Assembly (NCBI GenBank): GCA_024280575.1
Contig: JAJRPV010000058.1
Span: 1 to 58,131, forward strand
Reading direction: 5' to 3'
DNA from: Campylobacterales bacterium
GTDB lineage: Bacteria; Campylobacterota; Campylobacteria; Campylobacterales; Sulfurospirillaceae
Length of the DNA: 58,131 nt
The translations under genes were made by a program, and so were the position numbers. This document shows, piece by piece, positions 40,002-48,974 of the stretch. The notes under the pieces are model-generated. The model did not search any database and was not told where the DNA came from. It saw only the letters and a list, made by a program, of their open reading frames with translations. Each line of letters begins with the position of its first letter. Position 1 is the stretch's first letter.

Positions 40002-40858
40002 AAAACAAAACAAAAATACTCAATTTTTCTATCATTTTTTTAATTATATTTTCATTTATAGGTTGTGAAAAGAAAATAAAAAAACCGATGGTGTTAGCAG
40101 CAAATCTTTGGGTAGGATATGCACCGTTGTATTACGCAGAGCAAAAGGGCTGGCTTGATAAAAATGGCATAAAATTTGTTGCAACTTTAACTCTTAAACA
40201 AAGTTTAGAATACTATAAAAAAGGCTCATTTGATGTTTTTGCCGGCACAAACTATGAGTTCAATGAAGCAAAAAAGGTTGTAAAAGATTTGATGGGAATT
40301 AAGTTGCTAGATATATCCAAAAATGGAGATTTGATATATAGCAATAGAACCATAGATGAGCTAAAAGCAAGTAAAAAAATAGATGCCTATCTTGAAATTG
40401 ATAGTGTAAATTCGATACTTTTAGAAAAATTTATTGCAAAATATAAACTCAAAAAAGGAAATATAAATTTCATAAATAAGAAAGCAGACAGTATATTAAG
40501 AATAAAAATGAAAGACAGTGCCGCTTTGATTGTGACATACAAACCTTATAACAGAAATTTGAAAAAAATCGGCTATAAAGTTGTTTCTACCGCCCAAAGT
40601 TTAAAAGTTACCGTCGTTGATGCGCTTTTTGCTTCAAAAAATTATGATACAAAGCATATGAAAAAGATTGAAAAATTAAATCAATTATTTGATGTAGCTT
40701 TGGAAGCTCTAAAAAATAATCCTTATAAATTTTATATAGCAATCAAGCCATATTTTGGTTATAAAGAGTATAAAAATTTTCAAAGTGATATGAAATCAGT
40801 CAAGTGGCAAAGTGAAAAAAGTCTGAATGCTCTGCTAAAACAAAGTGAAACAAAATGA
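39998..40858 (+). CDS. Periplasmic substrate-binding lipoprotein (NMT1/SsuA-like)
   Basis: The 286-residue protein has an N-terminal signal helix ending in the lipobox FIGC and a type II binding-protein fold with LAANLWVGYAPLYYAEQKGWL and FDVFAGTNYEF, as in nitrate/sulfonate/thiamin-precursor binding proteins. The start is TTG 39998 behind GGAG; it overlaps the preceding stop. No permease or ATPase lies nearby, but a kinase gene follows with four bases of overlap, so the protein more likely presents ligand to the sensor than feeds a transporter. Confidence 0.75.
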   Translation: MKNKTKILNFSIIFLIIFSFIGCEKKIKKPMVLAANLWVGYAPLYYAEQKGWLDKNGIKFVATLTLKQSLEYYKKGSFDVFAGTNYEFNEAKKVVKDLMGIKLLDISKNGDLIYSNRTIDELKASKKIDAYLEIDSVNSILLEKFIAKYKLKKGNINFINKKADSILRIKMKDSAALIVTYKPYNRNLKKIGYKVVSTAQSLKVTVVDALFASKNYDTKHMKKIEKLNQLFDVALEALKNNPYKFYIAIKPYFGYKEYKNFQSDMKSVKWQSEKSLNALLKQSETK

Positions 40859-42879
40859 AATTAAAATTTAAAATAACTTTTATAATTTTACTGTTTTCAT
40901 TGTTGACGATGATATTCGCATCATTGTTTTATGCAAACCACTTATATGAAAGCAGGTTGAAACTAAGCAGAATTGAGATGATCAACAAAAGCTCTGATTT
41001 GGCATTTCATATTGAAATTAATTTATTTGATAAATTAAATTTGGTCAAAACGATGATAAATGCAAATTTGGTTGAAGAGGCGCTCCTTAACAGCAATTTT
41101 AACTATAAAGATTTATCAAAGAAAGAAATATCAAGGAAAATATCAGAGTTAAATAAAAAATGGATGAGTATAGATGATGAAAATGACACATTTATAAAAC
41201 GATATACAAACAACAAGCTATCTTTGTATCTAAAAAAAGAAAAAAATACATTTCCAAACCTCTTTGGCGAAATATTTATAACAAACAAGTATGGGGCTAT
41301 GATTGCAGCAACTGGTAAACTTACAACTTTGGAACATGAACAAAAGTATTGGTGGAAACAGTGTTATGGTGGAGGCAAAAGTCAAATATTTTTTGATGAC
41401 AGAGGTTTTGATGATAGTGTAAATGGTTATGTTTTAGGCATAGTTGTGCCTATCAAAAAAAATGGAAAATTTATAGGAATCATAAAAGCAAATATCAATA
41501 TTCAGTCGTTGTTTGATACAGTTACGAAAAAATCTACCCAAGAGAATGTGGGAGCTATAAAAATAGTAAGATCAGGTGGTTTAATTGTATATGAAAAAAA
41601 TCTACCCCCGCTTAGCACTAGAGTACCCCTAAAACTCTCAAAAAAATTAAAAACACTCAAAACGGGCGTAGTTGATATGAAAATCTTAGATGAAGATAAG
41701 ATAGTGGCATATTCTCCTGTAAAAATTTCTCTTAAATATGACAATATAATTTTTGGCGGTACAAAAAGTTCTATAGATCACATCTTAGGCAATGATGGTG
41801 AATTGTGGCATGTTGTGATTGAAGAAGATAAAGCTAAAATCTTCAATGATGCCATTGACGACACAAAGGATGTAGCCAATATTGTTTTGGGATTTGTTTT
41901 GTTGATTATTGTTTTGCTTTTTATGATAATTGGTAAGCTTAGTGCTCCTTTGCTTAGGTTGTCTTTCGCGGCCAAAAGAATTGGAGAAGGAGAAAAAAAT
42001 ATAAAAATTGAGCCGGAATCAGATGATGAGGTTGGAGAATTGGCTGTCTCTCTGAGAGATATGCTGGAAAATTTAAAAAAAACAACTGCCTCGCGAGATG
42101 AACTTGAACTTGAGATTAAAAAAAGAATACAGATGCAAGAAGAGCTTAAAAAACAAGATGAAATTTTAATAGCTCAATCAAAACAAGCAGCTATGGGAGA
42201 GATGATAGGTATGATAGCTCACCAATGGAGACAGCCTATCTCTATCATAGCTATGATTGTAAATAATATTCAAATAGATATGGAACTAGGCGAATTAAAA
42301 GAAGAAGATATAAAAAAATGTTCGCAAGAGATAATAAGTGAAACAATGTATTTGTCTCAGACTATAGATGACTTTAGAAATTTCTTCAAACCCGATAAAG
42401 AAAAAGAGCTGATAGAAGTGCAAGAACTCTTTGAAAATGTATTAAAAATAATAGGAAAATCTTTTGAGAGCAATAAAATAGAGTTGATTTTTTCAAAAGA
42501 TTTGGATGTGAAGATAAATACATATGCAAATGAGCTTACACAGGTATTCTTAAATATCTTAAATAATGCAAAAGACGCTCTCGAAGAAAGTTGTGTAAAA
42601 GACAAAAAAGTATCAGTTTCGGCATATATGGAGGAAGGTTTTATTACTTTTAAATTTTGTGATAATGGAGAAAATATCAAAGAAGAGCTTAAAGATAAAA
42701 TCTTTGAACCATATTTTAGTACCAAGAAAGAAAAAAACGGTACAGGTATTGGTCTTTACATGTGTAAAATGATTGTGGAAAAACATATGCTAGGTAAAAT
42801 CTGGACAGAAAATAATAAAGATGGAGTTTGTTTTATGGTAAAATTACCGATTGAACAAATAGGTGCCGAATATGAATAA
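40855..42879 (+). CDS. Sensor histidine kinase with periplasmic Cache-type domain
   Basis: The 674-residue protein has an N-terminal transmembrane helix and a large periplasmic dCache-like domain (about residues 30-340). A second helix near 345-365 leads into HAMP, a coiled coil, then a HisKA domain with AAMGEMIGMIAHQWRQPIS and HATPase_c with LNILNNAKDAL, CDNGENI and GTGIGLYMCKMIVEKHM. The H-box is typical of Campylobacterota. Overlaps the preceding binding lipoprotein (ATGA) and the next regulator, so a three-part relay lipoprotein-kinase-HD-GYP regulator is likely. Confidence 0.9.
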   Translation: MKLKFKITFIILLFSLLTMIFASLFYANHLYESRLKLSRIEMINKSSDLAFHIEINLFDKLNLVKTMINANLVEEALLNSNFNYKDLSKKEISRKISELNKKWMSIDDENDTFIKRYTNNKLSLYLKKEKNTFPNLFGEIFITNKYGAMIAATGKLTTLEHEQKYWWKQCYGGGKSQIFFDDRGFDDSVNGYVLGIVVPIKKNGKFIGIIKANINIQSLFDTVTKKSTQENVGAIKIVRSGGLIVYEKNLPPLSTRVPLKLSKKLKTLKTGVVDMKILDEDKIVAYSPVKISLKYDNIIFGGTKSSIDHILGNDGELWHVVIEEDKAKIFNDAIDDTKDVANIVLGFVLLIIVLLFMIIGKLSAPLLRLSFAAKRIGEGEKNIKIEPESDDEVGELAVSLRDMLENLKKTTASRDELELEIKKRIQMQEELKKQDEILIAQSKQAAMGEMIGMIAHQWRQPISIIAMIVNNIQIDMELGELKEEDIKKCSQEIISETMYLSQTIDDFRNFFKPDKEKELIEVQELFENVLKIIGKSFESNKIELIFSKDLDVKINTYANELTQVFLNILNNAKDALEESCVKDKKVSVSAYMEEGFITFKFCDNGENIKEELKDKIFEPYFSTKKEKNGTGIGLYMCKMIVEKHMLGKIWTENNKDGVCFMVKLPIEQIGAEYE

Positions 42880-44365
42880 CATAAAAGAGTTAAAGCAAAT
42901 TTGTAAAGATTTGCGTGTTTTGTATGTTGAAGATGATAGTAAGTTAGGAAGTATAGTATATGCTTATCTAGCAAAAATTTTCTCTCGCGTAGATATGGCA
43001 ACAGATGGCAAAGATGGATTGGATAAATATAAAAATAATTTTTACGATATCGTAATAACAGATATTTTAATGCCAAAATTAGATGGCTTGGGTATGTCCC
43101 AAGAGATAAAAAAGATAAATAAAAATCAGAAAATTTTAGTGTTGTCGGCATGCTTGGATACTCAAGGTTTTGTAAAATCTATAGAAATAGGGGTAGATGG
43201 GTATATTTTGAAACCTTTTAGGCATGAGCAGTTAAATGAAATCATCTATAAAATAGCAAATTCCATAAATGAATCAAGAGAAAATGAAATTTACAAAACA
43301 AAACTTATGCAACTTGTTGATATAAAAATAAAAGAAGCAAGCAGGCTTGAAAAAGAAAAAGCTGAAAACTACAAAGATATGCTATATACCCTTGTCGGTT
43401 TGATAGAGCAAAGAGATGCTTATACGGGAGATCATTCAAAAAGAGTTGAGCAGTATTGCAAATTGATTGCACTTGAGATGAACATGGATAAAAAATCGCT
43501 AAAAGATTTACTGGAGGCTGCCATGTTACATGATATAGGCAAAGTGGCCATTCCTGATTCTATACTTTTAAAACCCGGCAAATTAAACGAAATAGAATAC
43601 AAACTAATACAACAACATGTGAAGTTAGGATACAAGATACTTAATAACTCTCCTTTGTTTAAAACAATAGCACAAATAGTAAAAGTTCATCATGAGAGGA
43701 TAGATGGAAGTGGATATCCAGATGGGCTAAAAGGGGATGAGATAAGTTTAGGTGGAAAGATCATAGGAGTGGCTGATTCGTTTGATGCGATGACAACTAG
43801 CAGGATTTACAAGCCTCGAAAAACAATAAAAGCTGCCTTAGAAGAGATAGAGTCATTGTCTGGTATTAGATTCGATAAGCAAGTAGTAGCTGCGACATTG
43901 AAGGCATTAAAAGATGTGCAAATAAAAGAGGATATAAGTCAAGAGCCATCTAGTGAGATAGAAAAAGAGAGATTTTCCTATTTTTACAGAGATCACTTAA
44001 CACATCTTTTTAATGAAAATTATTTGGATTTGATTTTAAATAAAAATGTTTTTCAAAATTTATATCAAGAATTATATGTCGTATTTCTCAAAGATTTTCA
44101 CAAGTACAATAAAGAGCATGGCTGGCTAGATGGAGATATTTTACTTAAAGGAGTAGCCGACATACTTAAAAAGAATCATAAAAATAGTCTAATTTTTAGA
44201 ATACATGGTGATGATTTTGTCATACTTGGACCAAAAGGTATGATTTTTGAAGATGTATATGAATTTTGTGAAAAAAATTCCTTAGTGTGCTATCACTCGA
44301 TAGTCGATTTGCATGAAAAAAATATAACATCTATGAAATCTTTGGAAGATTTTATAGGACCATAA
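42872..44365 (+). CDS. Response regulator with HD-GYP and degenerate GGDEF domains
   Basis: The 497-residue protein has a receiver domain (phospho-acceptor in VITDILMPKLDG). A complete HD-GYP c-di-GMP phosphodiesterase domain follows: GDHSKRVEQ, LHDIGKVAIPDSILLKPGKL, HHERIDGSGYPDGL. A C-terminal GGDEF-like part has its active site changed to HGDDF. It should hydrolyse c-di-GMP when phosphorylated. It starts at ATG 42872 (AGGTG ahead) inside the kinase end. Closes the sensory run before the convergent DUF4392 gene. Confidence 0.9.
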   Translation: MNNIKELKQICKDLRVLYVEDDSKLGSIVYAYLAKIFSRVDMATDGKDGLDKYKNNFYDIVITDILMPKLDGLGMSQEIKKINKNQKILVLSACLDTQGFVKSIEIGVDGYILKPFRHEQLNEIIYKIANSINESRENEIYKTKLMQLVDIKIKEASRLEKEKAENYKDMLYTLVGLIEQRDAYTGDHSKRVEQYCKLIALEMNMDKKSLKDLLEAAMLHDIGKVAIPDSILLKPGKLNEIEYKLIQQHVKLGYKILNNSPLFKTIAQIVKVHHERIDGSGYPDGLKGDEISLGGKIIGVADSFDAMTTSRIYKPRKTIKAALEEIESLSGIRFDKQVVAATLKALKDVQIKEDISQEPSSEIEKERFSYFYRDHLTHLFNENYLDLILNKNVFQNLYQELYVVFLKDFHKYNKEHGWLDGDILLKGVADILKKNHKNSLIFRIHGDDFVILGPKGMIFEDVYEFCEKNSLVCYHSIVDLHEKNITSMKSLEDFIGP

Positions 44366-44367
44366 TT

Positions 44368-44388
44368 TATTGCCATCCCATAGCAATA
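44368..44388. terminator. Small hairpin between convergent genes
   Basis: TATTGC (44368-44373) and GCAATA (44383-44388) form a 6-bp stem directly after the stop of the HD-GYP gene and before the end of the convergent DUF4392 gene at 44390. Weak T run; a bidirectional terminator is plausible. Confidence 0.35.
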
Positions 44389-44389
44389 C

Positions 44390-45220
44390 TTAGGCTAATC
44401 TAGAGTTGTTCAAATTTTCCAATATCTCTTTTTCAGTATGCCACTCTTTTCCGTCAACGGATTTCACATTTTCACATTTTATACCATCAACACATCCAAA
44501 AGTAAGTATATAGTCCATATATTCTTCAATTTCATCAAACGCAGGTAAAAGTTTTTTTCTCAAAAAAAGTTGCATATAAGTGATAAATCCATAAGCTCCC
44601 CAATTTGATACGGAGGCTATGATTGGATAGTCAGATGTGACGACACAAGGCTCTACATGTAGAGTATTTTTTAAAAATTCCTTGAAGTTGCCCATACCTA
44701 TCTCGTTTCCTCCGTCACCTATGGCGAAAGTTGGATTTGACTTGCCTCCAAGTATATATAATTCATCCACAGGTGCCGTAACTTTGCCTATATCAACACC
44801 TCTTGAGTTTAAGTATTTTCCATTTTCGTTTCTGCCTAATCTCTCTATCGAAAAATGGCATATAGGAGTATAATCATCCAAAATCTTTTGATATTCACTG
44901 TTTTTTAATCCATCTAGCGGAATATAAACAGTCTCTATATCTTTAAAATAATCCTTGCAGTATAAGTCTGTGATGATAACCGGCTTATAGCCTAGTTTTT
45001 CAATCGCAAGAGCCAAAAAATAAGTTCCGATAGGGCCGTCAGTTTCTGCATATCCTTTGACGCAAAAACCTGTATATAAAAAGACAGTGCCTTGCTCTAT
45101 CTCAAGAAAGTTTTGTACAGCTTTTTTGCAGTGTTTTTTTGGATATTGTTTTTGCAATAAATTCATACCTCTAGTTGAGTGACTTAATATGATTTCTTCT
45201 ATTGTTTTATTGTTTTTCAT
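44390..45220 (-). CDS. DUF4392 protein, D-glutamate cyclase C-terminal-like
   Basis: The 276-residue cytoplasmic protein matches the family of DUF4392/GLUCM-like C-terminal domains, with LYTGFCVKGYAETDGPIG at about 49-66 and AIGDGGNEIGMGN near 169-181. The same domain forms the C-terminal half of human DGLUCY (C14orf159), a mitochondrial D-glutamate cyclase making 5-oxo-D-proline. The other half (DUF1445) is encoded divergently at 45290. The function here is inferred from that pairing. TACATGTA at 44654 encodes LHV. Confidence 0.78.
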   Translation of the reverse strand: MKNNKTIEEIILSHSTRGMNLLQKQYPKKHCKKAVQNFLEIEQGTVFLYTGFCVKGYAETDGPIGTYFLALAIEKLGYKPVIITDLYCKDYFKDIETVYIPLDGLKNSEYQKILDDYTPICHFSIERLGRNENGKYLNSRGVDIGKVTAPVDELYILGGKSNPTFAIGDGGNEIGMGNFKEFLKNTLHVEPCVVTSDYPIIASVSNWGAYGFITYMQLFLRKKLLPAFDEIEEYMDYILTFGCVDGIKCENVKSVDGKEWHTEKEILENLNNSRLA

Positions 45221-45289
45221 GGTAGATTATTCTATAATTAAACTGCTTAAAAAAGTTTGATAATTTTCGTTTACATGTAGGGGATAGAA

Positions 45290-46060
45290 ATGAAAGCAAA
45301 AGAGTTAAGAAAAAAGATAGCCAAAGGTGAGTTTATCAAACCGACAGCTGGATACTGCGAAGGACATGTGCAAGCAAATATGTTTGTCATACCAAAAGAG
45401 TATGCCCAAAGTTTTGAAGAGTTTGCGAAAAAAAACTCTAAGGCAATGCCACTTTTGGAAGTTGTGAGAGATGACTTTCACACAAAACTTCTAGCCGATA
45501 AAGCAAATCTTTTAAATGAACTTCCTCTTTATAATATAATCGAAAATGGAAAAGTTATAAAACAGGTCAAAAGCATTGAGGAGTATTATAACAAGGATTT
45601 GGTTTTCTTTTTGATAGGATGCAGTTTTACTTTTGAAACTTCTCTTGTAAAAAGTGGTATTGGTCTAAGGCATGTAGAACAGGGTGTAAATGTATCTATG
45701 TACAGCACAAATATCAGGCTAAATCCAGTTGATATCTGGCAGGGAGATATGGTTGTTTCAATGCGCCCAATCAAAAAAGAGAGAGTAGCAGATGCCTGTG
45801 TAGTCACAAGTCACTACCCAAATATGCACGGAACTCCGATACAGGTCGGATATCCGGAAATGATAGGCATAAAAGATATAAATCACCCCGAATACGGAGA
45901 TCCGGTAGAGATAAAAAAAGATGAAATCCCACTGTTTTGGCCATGTGGCGTAACGCCTCAAAATGTCTTAAGAGATGTAAAGCTACCTTTTGCGATAACT
46001 CATACCCCGGGACACATGTTTGTTTCAGATAAAAAAGACGAGGATTATTTTATAGCATAA
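45290..46060 (+). CDS. DUF1445 putative hydro-lyase, D-glutamate cyclase N-terminal-like
   Basis: The 256-residue protein belongs to the DUF1445 (putative hydro-lyase) family: TAGYCEGHVQANMFVIP near the start, FFLIGCSFTFETSLVKSGIGLRH (about 104-126), and the C-terminal FWPCGVTPQNVL and FAITHTPGHMFVSD with conserved Cys and His. Human DGLUCY carries this domain fused N-terminally to DUF4392. It is divergent from the DUF4392 gene, with only 69 bases between start codons, and convergent with a TRAP transporter. The promoter region contains TACATGTA at 45272, just upstream of the start and the only non-coding copy. Confidence 0.8.
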   Translation: MKAKELRKKIAKGEFIKPTAGYCEGHVQANMFVIPKEYAQSFEEFAKKNSKAMPLLEVVRDDFHTKLLADKANLLNELPLYNIIENGKVIKQVKSIEEYYNKDLVFFLIGCSFTFETSLVKSGIGLRHVEQGVNVSMYSTNIRLNPVDIWQGDMVVSMRPIKKERVADACVVTSHYPNMHGTPIQVGYPEMIGIKDINHPEYGDPVEIKKDEIPLFWPCGVTPQNVLRDVKLPFAITHTPGHMFVSDKKDEDYFIA

Positions 46061-46073
46061 AAAAGTCCATTTA

Positions 46074-46103
46074 AAAGGTGCCAGGGTTGAACTTTGCACT
46101 TTT
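46074..46103. terminator. Hairpin between DUF1445 and dctM
   Basis: AAAGGTGC (46074-46081) pairs with GCACTTTT (46096-46103), including one G-U pair, leaving a 14-base loop. It separates convergent genes and reaches the dctM stop codon. Confidence 0.45.
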
Positions 46104-47371
46104 TAGTAGATTGATGGTAAAAATGTAGTAAAAAAAGGTACGAAAGTTATCAATAGTAAATCAAATAGCATCACTAGTAAAAATGGTATTATTGCTTTTG
46201 AAATTTCTACTATTTTACTATCGGCTATGGATCCGGCTACCATCAGACATATACCAAGAGGTGGAGTAAGCATCCCTATGGCAAGGTTTGTTACTATCAT
46301 AACTCCATAAGTCATAGGGTCTATACCCATGCTGTTTAACAAAGGGGTGACAACCGGTACAAAAAGTATCAAAGATGCGGTTGTTTCTACAAAAGTGCCC
46401 ATGATTAGCAAAAATAGATTGATTGCTATGAGTATGATATATTTATTATCTCCTAAAAGCAAAAAAGTATTTGAAAGCATTTGCTGTATGTTGTTCATGG
46501 ACAAAAACCACGAAAATACAGTCGCTATGGAGATGATTATTAAGATAATCGAGCTTGTATTTATCGCATATATCGTAGCTTTGTAGAGTTTTTTCAAAGT
46601 AAGCTCTCTATATATCAAGCCACTCACTACAAAAGCATAAATGACCGCAACTGCTGCGGATTCTGTGGCCGTAAACAGTCCGCCAAGAATACCACCAACT
46701 ACTATAAAAGGAATTCCTAGTGCTAAGATAGCATTTTTAAAGGCTGTTTTAAATTTTTCAAAATCAAAATTTCTACTCTCTTTGTCTATCTCAAAATTTC
46801 TAGTTTTAAAAATAACAAGTGCGATAAGAGACAAGCCGATGATAATTCCTGGAATGATGCCTGCCAAAAACAGTTTTCCAACCGAAATATTGGCTATAAA
46901 GGCGAAAATAATCATAGGGATGGAAGGTGGTATGATAACTCCGATAGAGCCTCCGGTGGCTATGATGGAAGCTGCAAAATTTTTATTGTAACCCTTTTTT
47001 TTCATAGATGGTATTAAAACAGATCCAACAGCAGCTGTATCGGCAGCTGCAGAGCCCGAAACACCGGCAAAAAGCATGCTTGAAAGTATAGATGTGATCG
47101 CAAGTCCGCCTTTAAAATGTCCCACCAAGGATTCTGATAAATCAACAAGCCGTTTTGACATACCGCCTTGATCCATCAGGCTTCCGGCGAGCATAAACAA
47201 AGGAACAGCCAGCAAAACATAAGAATTGACTCCGTCGAACATCTTTTGGGGTATCATAAACAGAGGCAAATGTGAAATAACAAATGCAGTGGCCGTGGAT
47301 ATTCCGATAGACAGAAATATAGGAATTGACAAAAGTATCAGAGATAACATCAATAAAAGCAATAACAACAT
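46103..47371 (-). CDS. TRAP transporter large permease DctM
   Basis: The 422-residue protein has about 12-13 hydrophobic segments and the DctM signatures MFAGVSGSAAADTAAVGSVL and MKKKGYNKNFAASIIATGGSIGVIIPPSIP. It forms the sodium-driven channel part of a tripartite transporter for small acids. The start overlaps the stop of dctQ. The substrate might be a carboxylate such as glutamate or pyroglutamate if its neighbours at 44.4-46.1 kb act on it; this is an inference. Confidence 0.93.
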   Translation of the reverse strand: MLLLLLLMLSLILLSIPIFLSIGISTATAFVISHLPLFMIPQKMFDGVNSYVLLAVPLFMLAGSLMDQGGMSKRLVDLSESLVGHFKGGLAITSILSSMLFAGVSGSAAADTAAVGSVLIPSMKKKGYNKNFAASIIATGGSIGVIIPPSIPMIIFAFIANISVGKLFLAGIIPGIIIGLSLIALVIFKTRNFEIDKESRNFDFEKFKTAFKNAILALGIPFIVVGGILGGLFTATESAAVAVIYAFVVSGLIYRELTLKKLYKATIYAINTSSIILIIISIATVFSWFLSMNNIQQMLSNTFLLLGDNKYIILIAINLFLLIMGTFVETTASLILFVPVVTPLLNSMGIDPMTYGVMIVTNLAIGMLTPPLGICLMVAGSIADSKIVEISKAIIPFLLVMLFDLLLITFVPFFTTFLPSIY

Positions 47372-47856
47372 CAGTTTGCAGTCGCCTCTCTTAAGACATC
47401 ATTGATGCTGTAAATTATCCATATGATTGCAGATATCGGCAGTGATGCAAATGGAATGGCAAATGGAATTTGTAAAGTAGCAGTTGTTTGCATCATAAAA
47501 AGTGGAAATAATTTTATACATCCAAGTAAAATCAACACCCAAAAAGCTATAAAAAGAAGTGCAATCGTTATCTCCGTAACTCTTTGTTTTTGTTTGGATA
47601 GATACGACCAAACCATATCTATCCTTATGTGCGCTTTGTGTTTGTGTGCCATGGTTGAGCCTAAAAATACGATGTAAGCCAACATGTACCGTGCCACTTC
47701 GTTGGACCAGTATATAGAGTCATTTAATACATATCTATAGAAAACACTCACTCCTAATAAAAGTGCCAAAAAAAACATAAGTGCTACGACAAGCAAACTT
47801 ATCTGCTTGTCGATTATATCGCTTAGTTTTGAGAAAAACTTGGCTGTTTTATTCAT
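47371..47856 (-). CDS. TRAP transporter small permease DctQ
   Basis: The 161-residue protein has four transmembrane helices and the DctQ pattern FYRYVLNDSIYWSNEVARYMLAYIVFLGSTMAHKHKAHIRID. It joins DctM in the membrane. It starts three bases after the end of dctP and overlaps dctM by one base, a normal dctPQM order. Confidence 0.92.
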   Translation of the reverse strand: MNKTAKFFSKLSDIIDKQISLLVVALMFFLALLLGVSVFYRYVLNDSIYWSNEVARYMLAYIVFLGSTMAHKHKAHIRIDMVWSYLSKQKQRVTEITIALLFIAFWVLILLGCIKLFPLFMMQTTATLQIPFAIPFASLPISAIIWIIYSINDVLREATAN

Positions 47857-47859
47857 ATT

Positions 47860-48819
47860 TTACTGTGCTAAGATTTCATCTAAATATTTTTTAGCAACCC
47901 CGTTAAATTGTTTTTCCAACGGCTTTACTTTTGCTTTAAATGATGCCAAGTCAGGGTGTTCATCAATAATCATGCCCTGTTTTTTCAAATCATTTAGAAA
48001 AAATGTTGCCTTATCTCTGTTTAGCTTTCTTTCATATATAGAAGCATTTTTTGCAGCTTTGAAGAGCAAATCTTTGTATTTTTGAGGTAAGCTTTTGTAA
48101 AACTCTTTGCTTCCTACAAATACCAAAGCAGAATAAACATGCCTTGTCAGTGTAAGGTATTTTTGCACTTCATACAGTTTGTACTGATCTATTACTGCCA
48201 GTGGATTTTCCTGTCCGTCTATGACATGTTGTGAAAGTTGAGTGTAAATCGGCCAAGGCATCGGAGTAGGATTTGCACCGATATCTTTCCATATATCTAT
48301 CTGAAGTTGTGAATTCATAACTCTAATCTTCAAGCCTTTTACATCAGCGGCAGAATGGATAGGTTTTTTAGAATTTGTTATATTTCTAAAACCGTTTTCC
48401 AAGAAATGATACCCGACCAAATTAGCCCTGTCAAAATTTTTCAATATATTTTGCCCGATTTTTCCATCAAGAATTTTATCGGCTTTTGCAAAACTGTCGA
48501 AAATAAAAGGAAATTCTATCGCTTTTATGGAAGGAACAAATTTGTCAATAGGACCGGCTGTTATAACACCCATTTGGAGTGCATTTAATTGCAATTGTTG
48601 CAATATGCTAGTCTCGTTTCCTACTGAATTTGAATGATGAATATCTACTTTAATATCCCCATTGCTGGTACTTTCAACTATATCTTTAAACTTTTTGGCA
48701 GCTTTATAGTGAAATGAATTCGGCGTTGTAACAATTCCCAGATTTATAGTGTAACTGTTGGCAAATATTGCAACAGGAAGCATCAAAAATGCAACAACAA
48801 ACATTAAATTTTTCTTCAT
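47860..48819 (-). CDS. TRAP transporter solute-binding protein DctP
   Basis: The 319-residue periplasmic protein has a signal peptide ending near IFANS and the DctP fold with HYKAAKKFKDIVE, GLKIRVMNSQLQIDIWKDIGANPTPMPWPIYTQL, and DGQENPLAVIDQYKLYEVQKYLTLTRHVYS. The conserved Arg in LKIRVM clamps the ligand carboxylate. It binds the substrate of the DctQM carrier and is the first gene of the operon (GGAGAG ribosome binding site). Confidence 0.93.
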   Translation of the reverse strand: MKKNLMFVVAFLMLPVAIFANSYTINLGIVTTPNSFHYKAAKKFKDIVESTSNGDIKVDIHHSNSVGNETSILQQLQLNALQMGVITAGPIDKFVPSIKAIEFPFIFDSFAKADKILDGKIGQNILKNFDRANLVGYHFLENGFRNITNSKKPIHSAADVKGLKIRVMNSQLQIDIWKDIGANPTPMPWPIYTQLSQHVIDGQENPLAVIDQYKLYEVQKYLTLTRHVYSALVFVGSKEFYKSLPQKYKDLLFKAAKNASIYERKLNRDKATFFLNDLKKQGMIIDEHPDLASFKAKVKPLEKQFNGVAKKYLDEILAQ

Positions 48820-48937
48820 ACTCTCTCCTTATGTAAATTTAGAAAATTAATTTTAACATAAAAAGCCGTTGCATAAGCTTAGGTTGGTACTTAGTTTGTC
48901 GAATCTAAAACTTAAATCTGAAGTGTTAATTATAGGA

Positions 48938-48965
48938 AAGTAGCCAACTGATGGCTACTTTTTAC
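48938..48965. terminator. Hairpin downstream of the copper operon
   Basis: AAGTAGCC (48938-48945) and GGCTACTT (48953-48960) form an 8-bp perfect stem, with five T ahead on the plus strand. It lies 10-35 bases beyond the copB stop. The plus-strand T run and the minus-strand TTTCC tail suggest a bidirectional but weak terminator. Confidence 0.5.
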
Positions 48966-48974
48966 TGCAAGGTA

